Origin: Acetatifactor sp. | GTDB lineage: Bacteria; Bacillota; Clostridia; Lachnospirales; Lachnospiraceae | Length of the DNA stretch: 38,496 nt | Assembly: GCA_016293615.1 (NCBI GenBank) | Contig: JAEDDX010000020.1 | Location: forward strand, 1-38,496 | Direction: 5' to 3' | In this document: positions 23,500 through 31,294 of the stretch, piece by piece | Layout of the letters: the number at the start of each line of letters is the position of its first letter | Position numbering within the stretch: the first letter of the stretch is position 1 | The notes under the pieces: model-generated | Seen by the model: only the letters and a program-made list of their open reading frames with translations | Told to the model about the DNA's origin: nothing | Databases searched by the model: none | Position numbers and translations under genes: made by a program

Positions 23500-24984
23500 A
23501 TGAAAAAGACGAATGCATTACAGCGTAGATTCAGGGTCTTTGCCGGCGTAATGACGCTTGTCCTGGCATTGGCAATCGGTATGTTCGCGGATTCTTTTGC
23601 AACCGTGAGCCGTGCTGACAGCCAGGGTAAGATCACCGCGTCCAGCGCAAAGATTCGTAAAAGCGCCGGTACGTCGGGGGAAGCACTTGGTTCCGTCACC
23701 AAAGATACCGTAATTACGATCAAGGGTGAGGTTCAGGGTACGGACGGCTATGTCTGGTATCAGATCGAGCATAACGGAACTTCAGGTTATATTCGTTCCG
23801 ACCTGGTAAAACTCAGTTCGGACACAAGCACAGAGACGCCTGCAACAGGTATCAATACAGCAGGTGTGACGAAGGTCAATCCTATCAGCGCAACCGTTCA
23901 GGGAAGCGCCTCCGTTCGTATCAGAAATCAGGCTTCCACCAGCGGCTCCATCGTGACCACCGCGGCAGAAGGCTCTGCTCTGACCGTGAACGGAACCATT
24001 AACGGAACAGACGGCAAAGTGTGGTATCTGGTTGCATACAGCGCAAACAGCACCTCTGTAGAGGGCTTTATCCGTTCTGACTATGTGAAGCTTTCCGGCG
24101 AACTGGTTGAGTACCAGGAGCCCGTTCCTCCCTCAGAACCTGCAAACGAACCCGATGTGCAGGAACCGCCTGTGGAGGAAAAGCCGGAAGTTAAGGATGC
24201 TTACGAAGTCAGGGAAGTTAACGGTGATTGGTATCTGATCGTGACGGATACACAGTCTCCTTACAGTATCAAAGAGCTTTTTGATGCAGTAGAGAACAAC
24301 GCGGCAGCCTATGAGAAGGCACATAAGACCGTTCAGACACAAAAGGTTTTCCTGATTATCTTTATCTTTGCTTTTATTGCAATGCTTGCCCTTGTGGCAG
24401 CCCTGCTTCTGAAGATCAAGGACATGATGGATTCCGCATACTATCGTCAGGTTGAGACAGAGACCAGAAAGAAGAGAGACGAGATTCAGACCAGAAGAAA
24501 CGGTCAGAGAGTGATGCAGACGGTTGGGGAAGAGAGAAAGCCCGCCGGCGCAGAACAGGGCCGTCCCGCGAGAAGACCGGAAGGCGCAGAGCAGGGCCAT
24601 CCCGCAAGAAGACCCGAGGGCGCAGAACAGGGCCGTCCCGCAAGAAGACCGGAAGGCGCAGAGCAGGGTCGTCCCGTGAGAAGACCCGAGGGCGCAGAAC
24701 AGGGCCGTCCCGCAAGAAGACCTGAGGGCGCAGAACAGGGTCAGCCCGCAAGAAGACCGGAAGGCGCAGAACAGGGTCGTCCCGTGAGAAGACCGGAAGG
24801 CGCAGAGCAGGGCCAGCCTGTAAGAAGACCTGCCGGAGCACCCGGACAGCCTGCGAGAAGACCGGAACAGAATCGTCCGGTAAGACCTGCAGGCCCCGCA
24901 CAGAAGCCGCAGAATCCTCCTGCACAGGACACAGACACCGATGATGATTTTTCCTTTGAATTCTTAAGTGACTTTGACGAATAA
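23500..24984 (+). CDS. Membrane protein with two extracellular SH3b domains and a repetitive Pro/Arg/Glu cytoplasmic tail
   Basis: The 494-residue protein begins with a signal-like hydrophobic segment (about 13-33). Two SH3b-type domains follow (about 42-106 and 125-200), each with the A-x-V/K-I-R-x-x-A/S opening and the G-Y/F-I-R-S-D closing typical of bacterial SH3 domains that bind cell-wall material. After a Pro/Glu linker comes a membrane helix (about 283-306). The tail contains eight 12-residue repeats (G-A-E-Q-G-x-P-x-R-R-P-E, residues 350-445) and ends in a strongly acidic segment. I infer a wall-sensing or wall-binding protein whose disordered tail contacts a cytoplasmic partner. It lies 26 nt after purD and may be co-transcribed although unrelated to purines; a terminator follows. 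Confidence 0.85.
   Translation: MKKTNALQRRFRVFAGVMTLVLALAIGMFADSFATVSRADSQGKITASSAKIRKSAGTSGEALGSVTKDTVITIKGEVQGTDGYVWYQIEHNGTSGYIRSDLVKLSSDTSTETPATGINTAGVTKVNPISATVQGSASVRIRNQASTSGSIVTTAAEGSALTVNGTINGTDGKVWYLVAYSANSTSVEGFIRSDYVKLSGELVEYQEPVPPSEPANEPDVQEPPVEEKPEVKDAYEVREVNGDWYLIVTDTQSPYSIKELFDAVENNAAAYEKAHKTVQTQKVFLIIFIFAFIAMLALVAALLLKIKDMMDSAYYRQVETETRKKRDEIQTRRNGQRVMQTVGEERKPAGAEQGRPARRPEGAEQGHPARRPEGAEQGRPARRPEGAEQGRPVRRPEGAEQGRPARRPEGAEQGQPARRPEGAEQGRPVRRPEGAEQGQPVRRPAGAPGQPARRPEQNRPVRPAGPAQKPQNPPAQDTDTDDDFSFEFLSDFDE
24547..24834 (+). repeat. Eight 36-bp repeats encoding a Gly-Ala-Glu-Gln-Gly / Arg-Arg-Pro-Glu dodecapeptide
   Basis: Eight in-frame 36-base units run from residue 350 to 445 of the SH3b protein. 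They differ mostly at the Arg/Gln/His and Ala/Val positions. A degenerate ninth copy (A-P-G-Q-P-A-R-R-P-E) follows. High identity suggests recent copy-number change. Confidence 0.92.
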
Positions 24985-24995
24985 GCCAAGATTGA

Positions 24996-25027
24996 CAGGG
25001 CACCCCAACCGGGTGCCCTGTTGTGTG
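24996..25027 (+). terminator. Terminator after the SH3b membrane protein
   Basis: CAGGGCACCC (24996-25005) pairs perfectly with GGGTGCCCTG (25011-25020) around a 5-nt loop, followed by a T/G-rich tract. The stem is strong; the T-run is imperfect. Confidence 0.75.
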
Positions 25028-25420
25028 ATTGTGGGAGACATCCCCAGCCTTTGCGTACCTGTTGCATCCAAACCCACCCATCGTGGGGAAGCGTCCCGGC
25101 CAAGCTTGCATGTCCGGTTGCAGACACATTCACCCGATGGCAGGATGCCTCCCCGCCAAGCCCTGTGTGCCTGTTGCAGACTGTAGTGAGTCGTCGGTAC
25201 TTAGGACTCGTACTTTGAGTCCTTATGTACCGCTACGACGAACTCCAAGCGAGAGCGTGTCTGCAACAGGCATACAGGGCGTAAGCGAGGGAGGTATACC
25301 CAGTCCCTGCGTGTCTGCAACCAGGCATACAGGGCGTAAGCGAGGGAGGCATACCCAGTCCCTGTGTGTCTGCAACAGGGCATACAGGGCTTAGGCGAGG
25401 GACGCTTCCCCGGGTCGTTG
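25020..25420. repeat. Palindromic array: three inverted and three direct copies of a 54-bp repeat around a central hairpin
   Basis: Direct copies lie at 25257-25310, 25311-25365 and 25366-25420, each beginning G-T-G-T-C-T-G-C-A-A-C and containing a CATACAGGGC-GTAAGCGAGGG core. Inverted copies of the same unit lie at 25128-25181, 25074-25127 and 25020-25073. The centre (25190-25239) is itself a hairpin: CGGTAC with GTACCG and GGACTC with GAGTCC. Sequences drift apart outward from the centre. No ribosome binding site supports the frames inside it. It fills most of a 535-nt stretch between genes. Confidence 0.9.
25190..25239. other. Central 50-nt hairpin of the palindromic array
   Basis: Nested arms GTCGT/ACGAC, CGGTAC/GTACCG and GGACTC/GAGTCC form a long interrupted hairpin at the symmetry point of the flanking 54-bp repeats. 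It could extrude as a cruciform or fold as RNA. Confidence 0.8.
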
Positions 25421-25466
25421 GGTCTGCGGCAGACATTAAAAAAGGATAAACAATGCGTTCCCTTTG

Positions 25467-25495
25467 TTGACAGTCAAAGGCCTTTGTTATAATAT
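25467..25495 (+). promoter_or_regulatory. Promoter of the GntR-clpC operon
   Basis: TTGACA (25467-25472) and TAATAT (25490-25495) are 17 bases apart; an overlapping TATAAT at 25488 would give a 15-base spacer. The -10 region lies inside the palindromic operator described next. Confidence 0.8.
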
Positions 25496-25506
25496 CGATA
25501 TAACAA
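25484..25506. promoter_or_regulatory. Palindromic operator overlapping the -10 box
   Basis: TTGTTATA (25484-25491) and TATAACAA (25499-25506) are exact inverted repeats separated by 7 bases, 13 nt before the regulator's start codon. A GntR-family dimer binds such sites, so autorepression of the regulator and clpC is the simplest reading. Confidence 0.8.
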
Positions 25507-25519
25507 GGAGGAGGCTGCC

Positions 25520-25891
25520 ATGATTCAGATTGAGATCGACTTCAACAGTGATGATGCGTTATACCTGCAATTGTATCACCAGATTATTATGGGCATCGCC
25601 TCAGACAGATTCCGGGAAGGAGACGCGCTGCCGAGCGTCCGACAGATGGCGGAAAGTATCGGCATCAATATGCATACGGTCAACAAGGCATATACTGTTT
25701 TACGACAGGAGGGATATGTGCGCGTGGACCGCAGAAGAGGGGCAGTGATTGCCATTGATGCGGATAAAATGCAGACTCTCGCGGAATTAAAAAAGCAGCT
25801 GAGGGTAATCCTTGCAAAAGGAAGCTGCAAAAATATCACGAAGGAAGAAATACATCAGCTGATCGAGGAAATATATGAGGAATATAAATAA
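25520..25891 (+). CDS. GntR-family transcriptional regulator, YtrA subfamily
   Basis: The 123-residue protein has an N-terminal winged helix-turn-helix (about 10-78) with the family signature P-L/Y-L-Q-L-Y-x-Q-I, then G-D-A-L-P-S-V-R-Q-M-A and N-x-x-T-V-N-K-A-Y-x-x-L-x-x-E-G. Only a short helical C-terminal part follows, which is typical of the YtrA subfamily and rules out a large ligand-binding domain. YtrA-type regulators usually control neighbouring ABC transporters; here the partner gene, 15 nt downstream, is clpC. The start is fixed by a GGAGGAGG box. A perfect palindrome overlaps its promoter, so it probably represses itself. Confidence 0.93.
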   Translation: MIQIEIDFNSDDALYLQLYHQIIMGIASDRFREGDALPSVRQMAESIGINMHTVNKAYTVLRQEGYVRVDRRRGAVIAIDADKMQTLAELKKQLRVILAKGSCKNITKEEIHQLIEEIYEEYK

Positions 25892-25906
25892 CGGAGGAGC
25901 CTTTAC

Positions 25907-28339
25907 ATGCAGTTAACAGACAGTGCGCAGGAAGCGCTGAAACATGCAACGCGGTATGCGGCCGGCCTGTGTCAGGGATATGTCGGAACGGAGCATATTC
26001 TGGCGGGCTTAATCAAGGAACCCACCGGAGTTGCGCATAGAGTGTTGGAAGAAAACGGTGTCACACAGGATAGAGTGGTAGACCTGATCAGGGAACTGAT
26101 TGCCTTTGACAAGGGCGTGGAGGTGGCAGAGCGGGGTATATACTCCCCCAGGGCCAAGAGAGTCCTGCAGGAAGCACAGGCACAGGCGCAGCGGTTCGGA
26201 CAAAATGAGACAGGCACAGAGCATCTCCTTCTGGCGCTGATCAGAGAGAGTGACAGTGTGGCGGCCCGACTGCTCAACACATTGAGCGTGAATATGCAGA
26301 AGCTTTACGCTGATACCCTGGAAGCCATGGGTGTGAACAGAAACCTGGCGAAGGAGGACCTTGGCAGGAAGAACAGAGGCAAAAGCAAGACGGAAACCCT
26401 GAGCAAATACAGCCGCGATCTGACGGCAATGGCAAAGGCGGGGGAGCTTGACCCCGTGATAGGACGCGATGAGGAGATCCGGCGCCTGATTCAGATACTG
26501 AGCAGAAGGACCAAGAACAATCCCTGCCTGATCGGTGAGCCGGGCGTGGGCAAGACCGCAGTTGTGGAAGGTCTCGCACTCAGAATCGTGAACGGTGAGG
26601 TCCCGTTTACCGTGAAGGATAAGAGAGTGCTGACATTGGATCTCTCCGGCATGGTGGCCGGCAGCAAGTACCGCGGTGAGTTCGAGGAGAGGATCAAGAA
26701 GGTCATTCAGGAAGTCATCGAGGACGGCAATGTGATTCTGTTCGTGGATGAGCTGCATACCATTATCGGTGCAGGCGGTGCGGAGGGCGCGATCGATGCC
26801 TCCAACATTATGAAACCGTCGCTTGCCAGAGGAGAACTGCAGCTGATCGGTGCGACGACCATTGCAGAATACCGCAAGTATATTGAGAAGGACGCCGCAC
26901 TGGAGCGAAGATTCCAGCCGGTCAATGTGGAGGAGCCCACCGTGGAGGAGGCGATCTGCATCCTGGAGGGCGTCAAAGGGAAATACGAGGAGTTCCACAG
27001 GGTGGAAATCACGAAGGAGGCCACGGAAGCGGCGGTGCGCTTGTCCGCCAGATATATCAATGACCGCAACCTTCCGGATAAGGCGATCGATCTGATCGAT
27101 GAGGCGGCATCGGGTGCGAGACTCCGAGCGATGAAGAGCCGCGACCGGAGCAAGGAATTAAGCGACCGGATCGCAGAACTGAACCGGCAGATGGAAGACG
27201 CCATCAGAAACGGAGAGTTTGATCTGCTGCTTTCCCTGAAAAAGCAACAGGATGAATTGACCGCAAAATGGGAGCGGACCACAGTGCGGGCAGAGAGAAG
27301 CGACGCAGGCAGACAGATCGTGATCGACGAGAACGATATCGCGGAAGTGGTTGCCATGTGGACGAAGATTCCGGTGCAGAAGCTTGCGCAGAAGGAGAGC
27401 GAACGACTTCTGAAGCTGGAGAGTATCCTGCACAAGAGAGTGATCGGACAGGAAGAAGCAGTCAAGGCCGTTGCGAGAGCGATGCGCCGAGGAAGGGTCG
27501 GCCTGAAGGACCCGAAGAGACCCATCGGTTCGTTCCTGTTTTTGGGACCTACGGGTGTCGGCAAGACGGAGCTTTCCAAGGCTTTGGCGGAAGCGATGTT
27601 CGGCTCGGAGGACAATATTATCCGCGTGGATATGTCCGAATACATGGAAGGACATTCCGTTTCTAAGATGATCGGTTCCCCGCCCGGCTATGTGGGCTTT
27701 GACGAGGGCGGACAGCTGAGCGAAAAAGTGAGGAGAAATCCCTACTCCGTAGTGCTGTTTGACGAAATCGAGAAAGCGCATCCGGATGTATTCAATGTGC
27801 TGCTGCAGGTGCTGGATGATGGCCACATTACGGATTCCAAGGGCCGGAAGGTCAGCTTTAAGAATACCATCCTTATCATGACTTCTAACGCAGGAGCGCA
27901 GAGAATCGTTGACCCGAAGAACCTTGGCTTCGCGGCGGCGCAGGATGCGAAGAAGGATTATGAGAAGATGAAAAGCGGTGTGATGGAAGAGGTGAAGCGC
28001 AACTTCAAGCCGGAATTCATCAACCGTATCGACGATATCATCGTCTTCCATCAGCTTGGCAAGGAGGATATGAAGGCGATCATTTCTCTGCTGTCGAGCG
28101 ATCTGTGCAGAAGATGCGAGACGCAGATGAACATCAGACTGTCCCTGACGCCGGCTCTCAAAGAACATCTCGTGGAGAAATACGCTGACAATAAAATGGG
28201 CGCAAGACCGTTAAAGAGAGCGCTTCAGTCCGTGGTGGAGGACCCTCTCGCAGAGGAGATCCTGATGCAGAAGGTACGGCCCGGAGATAAAGTGTCGGCC
28301 GGCTTTAAAAACGGAAAAGTCTGCTTTACAACAAAGTAG
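25907..28339 (+). CDS. clpC: ATP-dependent Clp protease ATPase subunit ClpC
   Basis: ClpC (810 residues) unfolds proteins and feeds them to ClpP. It has the double Clp-N repeat (about 1-145), first AAA+ module with Walker A G-E-P-G-V-G-K-T at 210-217 and D-E-L-H Walker B, a coiled middle domain with a UVR-like segment (about 417-455), and a second AAA+ module with G-P-T-G-V-G-K-T at 547-554 and F-D-E-I-E-K-A-H. The C-terminal ClpC/ClpB D2-small domain is complete. In most Firmicutes ctsR, mcsA and mcsB precede clpC; none is seen here and a GntR-type regulator takes their place. The start has GGAGGAG upstream. It is followed 66 nt later by a small unknown gene. Confidence 0.96.
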   Translation: MQLTDSAQEALKHATRYAAGLCQGYVGTEHILAGLIKEPTGVAHRVLEENGVTQDRVVDLIRELIAFDKGVEVAERGIYSPRAKRVLQEAQAQAQRFGQNETGTEHLLLALIRESDSVAARLLNTLSVNMQKLYADTLEAMGVNRNLAKEDLGRKNRGKSKTETLSKYSRDLTAMAKAGELDPVIGRDEEIRRLIQILSRRTKNNPCLIGEPGVGKTAVVEGLALRIVNGEVPFTVKDKRVLTLDLSGMVAGSKYRGEFEERIKKVIQEVIEDGNVILFVDELHTIIGAGGAEGAIDASNIMKPSLARGELQLIGATTIAEYRKYIEKDAALERRFQPVNVEEPTVEEAICILEGVKGKYEEFHRVEITKEATEAAVRLSARYINDRNLPDKAIDLIDEAASGARLRAMKSRDRSKELSDRIAELNRQMEDAIRNGEFDLLLSLKKQQDELTAKWERTTVRAERSDAGRQIVIDENDIAEVVAMWTKIPVQKLAQKESERLLKLESILHKRVIGQEEAVKAVARAMRRGRVGLKDPKRPIGSFLFLGPTGVGKTELSKALAEAMFGSEDNIIRVDMSEYMEGHSVSKMIGSPPGYVGFDEGGQLSEKVRRNPYSVVLFDEIEKAHPDVFNVLLQVLDDGHITDSKGRKVSFKNTILIMTSNAGAQRIVDPKNLGFAAAQDAKKDYEKMKSGVMEEVKRNFKPEFINRIDDIIVFHQLGKEDMKAIISLLSSDLCRRCETQMNIRLSLTPALKEHLVEKYADNKMGARPLKRALQSVVEDPLAEEILMQKVRPGDKVSAGFKNGKVCFTTK

Positions 28340-28405
28340 CTTTTCGGTATACTTAAGGTAAGCTGTCAGTCGTTTTACGATACAAACGAACAGGAGGAAA
28401 TACAG

Positions 28406-28819
28406 ATGGCAGGCATAGCAGAATTGATCCGCATCGAAGAGGGCGGAACCGTCAGCTTCGGCAATCACGGATTGTCACAGAAGGCAAAGTTGGAGGATGT
28501 CCCTTTTGCGGGAGATTTGCTGAAGGTGAAGACTTACCGGGATATTACGAAGCTCGAGAAGAACGGCATGTTCCTCTATGAGTCCGTTCCCGGAACTACA
28601 GTGCTTCATTTCGCGGAGGAAGCAGACGGAGTGTCCTTCGAGGTGGAGGGTGATGAAGATGCACAGATCACCATCGGAATGAATGACGATACGGAATATG
28701 AAGTCTTTGTGGGAGGAAAGAGCATCGGAACCATGAAGACCGGACTTGGCGGAAAGCTTTCCCTGAGCGTGGAACTTCGAACTGAGGAAGCGGTTCCCGT
28801 CAAAGTGAAAAGAGTATAG
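28406..28819 (+). CDS. Conserved protein of unknown function between clpC and radA
   Basis: ATG 28406 follows CAGGAGGAAA with good spacing. The 137 residues look soluble: an N-terminal segment (A-G-I-A-E-L-I-R-I-E), a region about K-V-K-T-Y-R-D-I-T-K-L-E-K-N-G-M-F-L-Y-E, then a beta-rich acidic second half ending in K-V-K-R-V. I recall similar Lachnospiraceae proteins annotated as 'endosialidase', which I regard as unreliable because no sialidase motif is present and it is far too short. Position between clpC and radA suggests a stress-linked role, but this is only context. A terminator follows it. Confidence 0.75.
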   Translation: MAGIAELIRIEEGGTVSFGNHGLSQKAKLEDVPFAGDLLKVKTYRDITKLEKNGMFLYESVPGTTVLHFAEEADGVSFEVEGDEDAQITIGMNDDTEYEVFVGGKSIGTMKTGLGGKLSLSVELRTEEAVPVKVKRV

Positions 28820-28826
28820 ATATTGG

Positions 28827-28855
28827 GCGCCGGGAGGAAGTGTTCCCGGCGTTTT
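28827..28855 (+). terminator. Terminator between the unknown gene and radA
   Basis: CGCCGGGA (28828-28835) pairs with TCCCGGCG (28844-28851), an exact GC-rich stem with an 8-nt loop, followed by TTTT. Confidence 0.85.
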
Positions 28856-28969
28856 GACTTTGCCGCCATCCGCGTGGAGCAGCAGGATATGGCGGCTGGT
28901 ATACGAAAACGCAGACTTCGAAGACCGAAGAAGAGCCCTTGAGGGACAGGGCGGAAAGGCAGAACCGGA

Positions 28970-30349
28970 ATGGCTAAGACGAAAGCAGCATCAGTATTTT
29001 TCTGTCAGAATTGTGGATATGAATCGAGCAAGTGGATGGGACAATGCCCCGGCTGTAAGGAGTGGAATTCCTTCGTGGAGGAGACGGTGGAGAAGACGCC
29101 TCATATGGGCGTACTCGGAAGCGCCGACAGGAGAAGGAACCGAAGTACCGCCTGCAGCCTGCTTTCGGAGGTGCAGATCACTGCCGAGAACAGACTTAAG
29201 ACCGGAATGGGGGAGCTTGACAGAGTACTCGGAGGCGGAATCGTACAGGGTTCCCTGACTCTGGTGGGCGGTGACCCCGGCATCGGGAAATCGACGCTGC
29301 TTCTGCAGGTCTGTCAGAATCTTTCCGCGAATGCCAGAAAGGTGCTCTACATCTCAGGAGAGGAATCCCAGGCGCAGATCAAGATGCGGGCGGACCGCAT
29401 CGGCAGCTTCAGCGGACCGATGCTCCTTCTGTGTGAGACCAATCTGGACCTCATTCTCGAGGTGATACGGGAGCAGAAGCCGGAGGTCGTTGTGATCGAC
29501 TCCATCCAGACCATGTACAATGAAAATGTTGCCGCTGCGCCGGGAAGTGTGTCGCAGGTCCGCGAATCGACGGGCATCCTCATGCAGATGGCGAAGGGGA
29601 TGGGGGTGTCGGTTCTGATCGTCGGCCATGTGACCAAGGAGGGCACTGTAGCGGGCCCGAGGGTTCTGGAGCATATGGTGGATACCGTCCTTTATTTTGA
29701 GGGAGACAGACACGCTTCCTATCGGATTCTTCGGGGCGTGAAGAATCGTTTTGGCTCCACCAATGAGATCGGTGTATTTGAGATGCAGGAGCAGGGTCTT
29801 GCAGAGGTGCTGAATGCCTCGGAATATATGCTGAGCGGCAGACCGGAAAATGCGAGCGGCTCGGTTGTCACCTGTACCATGGAAGGAACCAGACCGCTTC
29901 TGGTGGAGATTCAGGCGCTCGTCTGCCACTCCAACTTCGGGATTCCCAGACGACAGACGACGGGCACAGACTTAAACAGGGTCAATCTCCTGATGGCTGT
30001 TCTGGAGAAACGCGCCGGACTGCAGATGGCAGCCTGCGACGCCTATGTCAATGTCACCGGAGGCATGAAGGTACAGGAGCCTGCAATCGATCTGGGCATT
30101 GTGCTGGCCATCGTATCGGGCTTTCGAAACAAAGCGCTCAGCCCCAAAATGCTCGCATTCGGCGAGGTCGGATTAAGCGGTGAGGTGCGCGCCGTCAGTA
30201 TGGCAGCGCAGCGCGTCGCGGAAGCGGAGAGACTGGGCTTTGAGACGGTGATCGTTCCCTGGGTCTGCGTGCAGGATTGCCGCAGGAACAGCAGCATGGA
30301 GATCATCGGCGTGAAAACGGTGCAGGATGTCATCGACAGGTTTTTTTAG
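28970..30349 (+). CDS. radA: DNA repair protein RadA/Sms
   Basis: RadA (459 residues) promotes branch migration during recombinational repair. It has the N-terminal four-Cys zinc finger (C12, C15, C26, C29), a RecA-type ATPase with Walker A G-D-P-G-I-G-K-S at 101-108, the RadA-specific K-N-R-F-G motif beginning at K258, and a C-terminal Lon-like domain with G-E-V-G-L-S-G-E-V. Length is standard. The ribosome binding site before ATG 28970 is weak (GGAAAGG about 12 nt upstream). A terminator lies between it and the previous gene, so it may have its own promoter in the 114 nt after that terminator. Confidence 0.97.
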   Translation: MAKTKAASVFFCQNCGYESSKWMGQCPGCKEWNSFVEETVEKTPHMGVLGSADRRRNRSTACSLLSEVQITAENRLKTGMGELDRVLGGGIVQGSLTLVGGDPGIGKSTLLLQVCQNLSANARKVLYISGEESQAQIKMRADRIGSFSGPMLLLCETNLDLILEVIREQKPEVVVIDSIQTMYNENVAAAPGSVSQVRESTGILMQMAKGMGVSVLIVGHVTKEGTVAGPRVLEHMVDTVLYFEGDRHASYRILRGVKNRFGSTNEIGVFEMQEQGLAEVLNASEYMLSGRPENASGSVVTCTMEGTRPLLVEIQALVCHSNFGIPRRQTTGTDLNRVNLLMAVLEKRAGLQMAACDAYVNVTGGMKVQEPAIDLGIVLAIVSGFRNKALSPKMLAFGEVGLSGEVRAVSMAAQRVAEAERLGFETVIVPWVCVQDCRRNSSMEIIGVKTVQDVIDRFF

Positions 30350-30430
30350 CAGAATGAACGGATATGCCGCACGGGAAACGAACCGTTTTCGGGGGCGTTC
30401 CGGGCAGTTGCAAAAAAAATGAAAAAAAGG

Positions 30431-30459
30431 TTGCGCAAAATCAATTCCTGTGCTACAAT
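30431..30459 (+). promoter_or_regulatory. Promoter of the tRNA-Trp gene
   Basis: TTGCGC (30431-30436) and TACAAT (30454-30459) are separated by exactly 17 bases and lie 30 nt before the tRNA. Confidence 0.8.
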
Positions 30460-30488
30460 ATCCTTCGTCAGCGAGTTTGCTGCAAGAT

Positions 30489-30559
30489 AGGGGAATAGTA
30501 CAGCGGTAGTGCGGCGGTCTCCAAAACCGTTAACGGGGGTTCGATCCCCTCTTCCCCTG
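30489..30559 (+). tRNA. tRNA-Trp (anticodon CCA)
   Basis: The cloverleaf is complete: acceptor AGGGGAA/TTCCCCT, anticodon stem GCGGT/ACCGT with loop CTCCAAA giving anticodon CCA, and a T-arm with loop TTCGATC. The discriminator base is G. The 3' CCA is not encoded and must be added. A promoter lies upstream and a terminator 13 nt downstream, so it is a single-tRNA transcription unit. Confidence 0.96.
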
Positions 30560-30571
30560 CTACTGATCATG

Positions 30572-30601
30572 ACGCTAAGAGGATATCCTCTTAGCGTTTT
30601 T
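30572..30601 (+). terminator. Terminator after tRNA-Trp
   Basis: The 26 bases at 30572-30597 are a perfect palindrome (arms ACGCTAAGAGGAT / ATCCTCTTAGCGT) followed by a T-run. It forms a hairpin with a small loop at its centre. Confidence 0.9.
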
Positions 30602-30696
30602 GTTTGCCCGGCAGAAGGCAGGCGCCTTAGAAGCGTGTGCTGTAACCGGGACGCTGCGGACGGACGCCGGATGCGTCCGAAGGAAGGAGACGAAGG

Positions 30697-31086
30697 ATGG
30701 AAGAGAACGAAAGACTTCAAAAAGCACTGGAAACCCTAAAAAACTATATTTTGGAATTGTCTCTGGCAGCCGGTAAGGACGAGACCTATGCCCTTCAGCT
30801 GTGGGACGGAATCCGACAGTCCGGCGGACTGCTGCAGGAGCTGGCCTATTACCATGATTACGGTAAGTTCCTGAGCAGATATCAGGTGGCCGGCTACACC
30901 CTGACAGATATTTTAGTCTGGCAGGTGGATCATTTTAAGCTCTACATGGACAGACCGAAGGAGATGAACCGCTATCGTCAGGAGAGACTTTTGCTGGAAT
31001 CTTTTGAGACAATGCTGCGCATGGAAAAGAATCCGGACGCCTTTGTCGACAAAATGATTGGCGAAACAGGGCAGGATATCCCGTAA
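30697..31086 (+). CDS. Small helical protein of unknown function
   Basis: The 129-residue protein begins at ATG 30697 behind AAGGAGACGAAGG. It is soluble and helical, with charged segments; a middle stretch reads A-Y-Y-H-D-Y-G-K-F-L-S-R-Y and a later one W-Q-V-D-H-F-K-L-Y-M-D-R. These His/Asp clusters look conserved-like but match no motif I can name. It stands alone between the tRNA-Trp unit and the TetR gene, and no membrane segment or signal peptide is seen. Confidence 0.7.
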   Translation: MEENERLQKALETLKNYILELSLAAGKDETYALQLWDGIRQSGGLLQELAYYHDYGKFLSRYQVAGYTLTDILVWQVDHFKLYMDRPKEMNRYRQERLLLESFETMLRMEKNPDAFVDKMIGETGQDIP

Positions 31087-31294
31087 ATACGCGTTTTTTT
31101 GTGCTTTTCTGTACAATTTGGTACTGTACATTTGCCTGAAATGTGATAGAATAAAACTACATATGTGTCATTTTTTTGCCTGTTTGGGAAACATTTGTGC
31201 CCCGCAGGCAGGTTTGTCGTTGAAAAATGGGGTTTTTCAGGGATGATACGCATGTCGGGTATAGCAGCCTGGTGATCGATAAAAAGAGGAACGG

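Noticed and set aside
24416..25129. 237-residue minus-strand frame across the 36-bp repeats
   Set aside because: It mirrors the repeats of the SH3b gene and has no ribosome binding site or domain.
25029..25394. Cys/His-rich frames inside the palindromic array
   Set aside because: They come from repeated DNA units; frames occur on both strands and none has translation signals.
26707..27645. 312-residue minus-strand frame opposite clpC
   Set aside because: It lies wholly within the strongly conserved clpC coding sequence and shows a Ser-rich antisense composition.
28854..29258. 134-residue frame overlapping the start of radA
   Set aside because: Most of it is radA in another frame; radA shows its zinc finger and Walker A in the competing frame.
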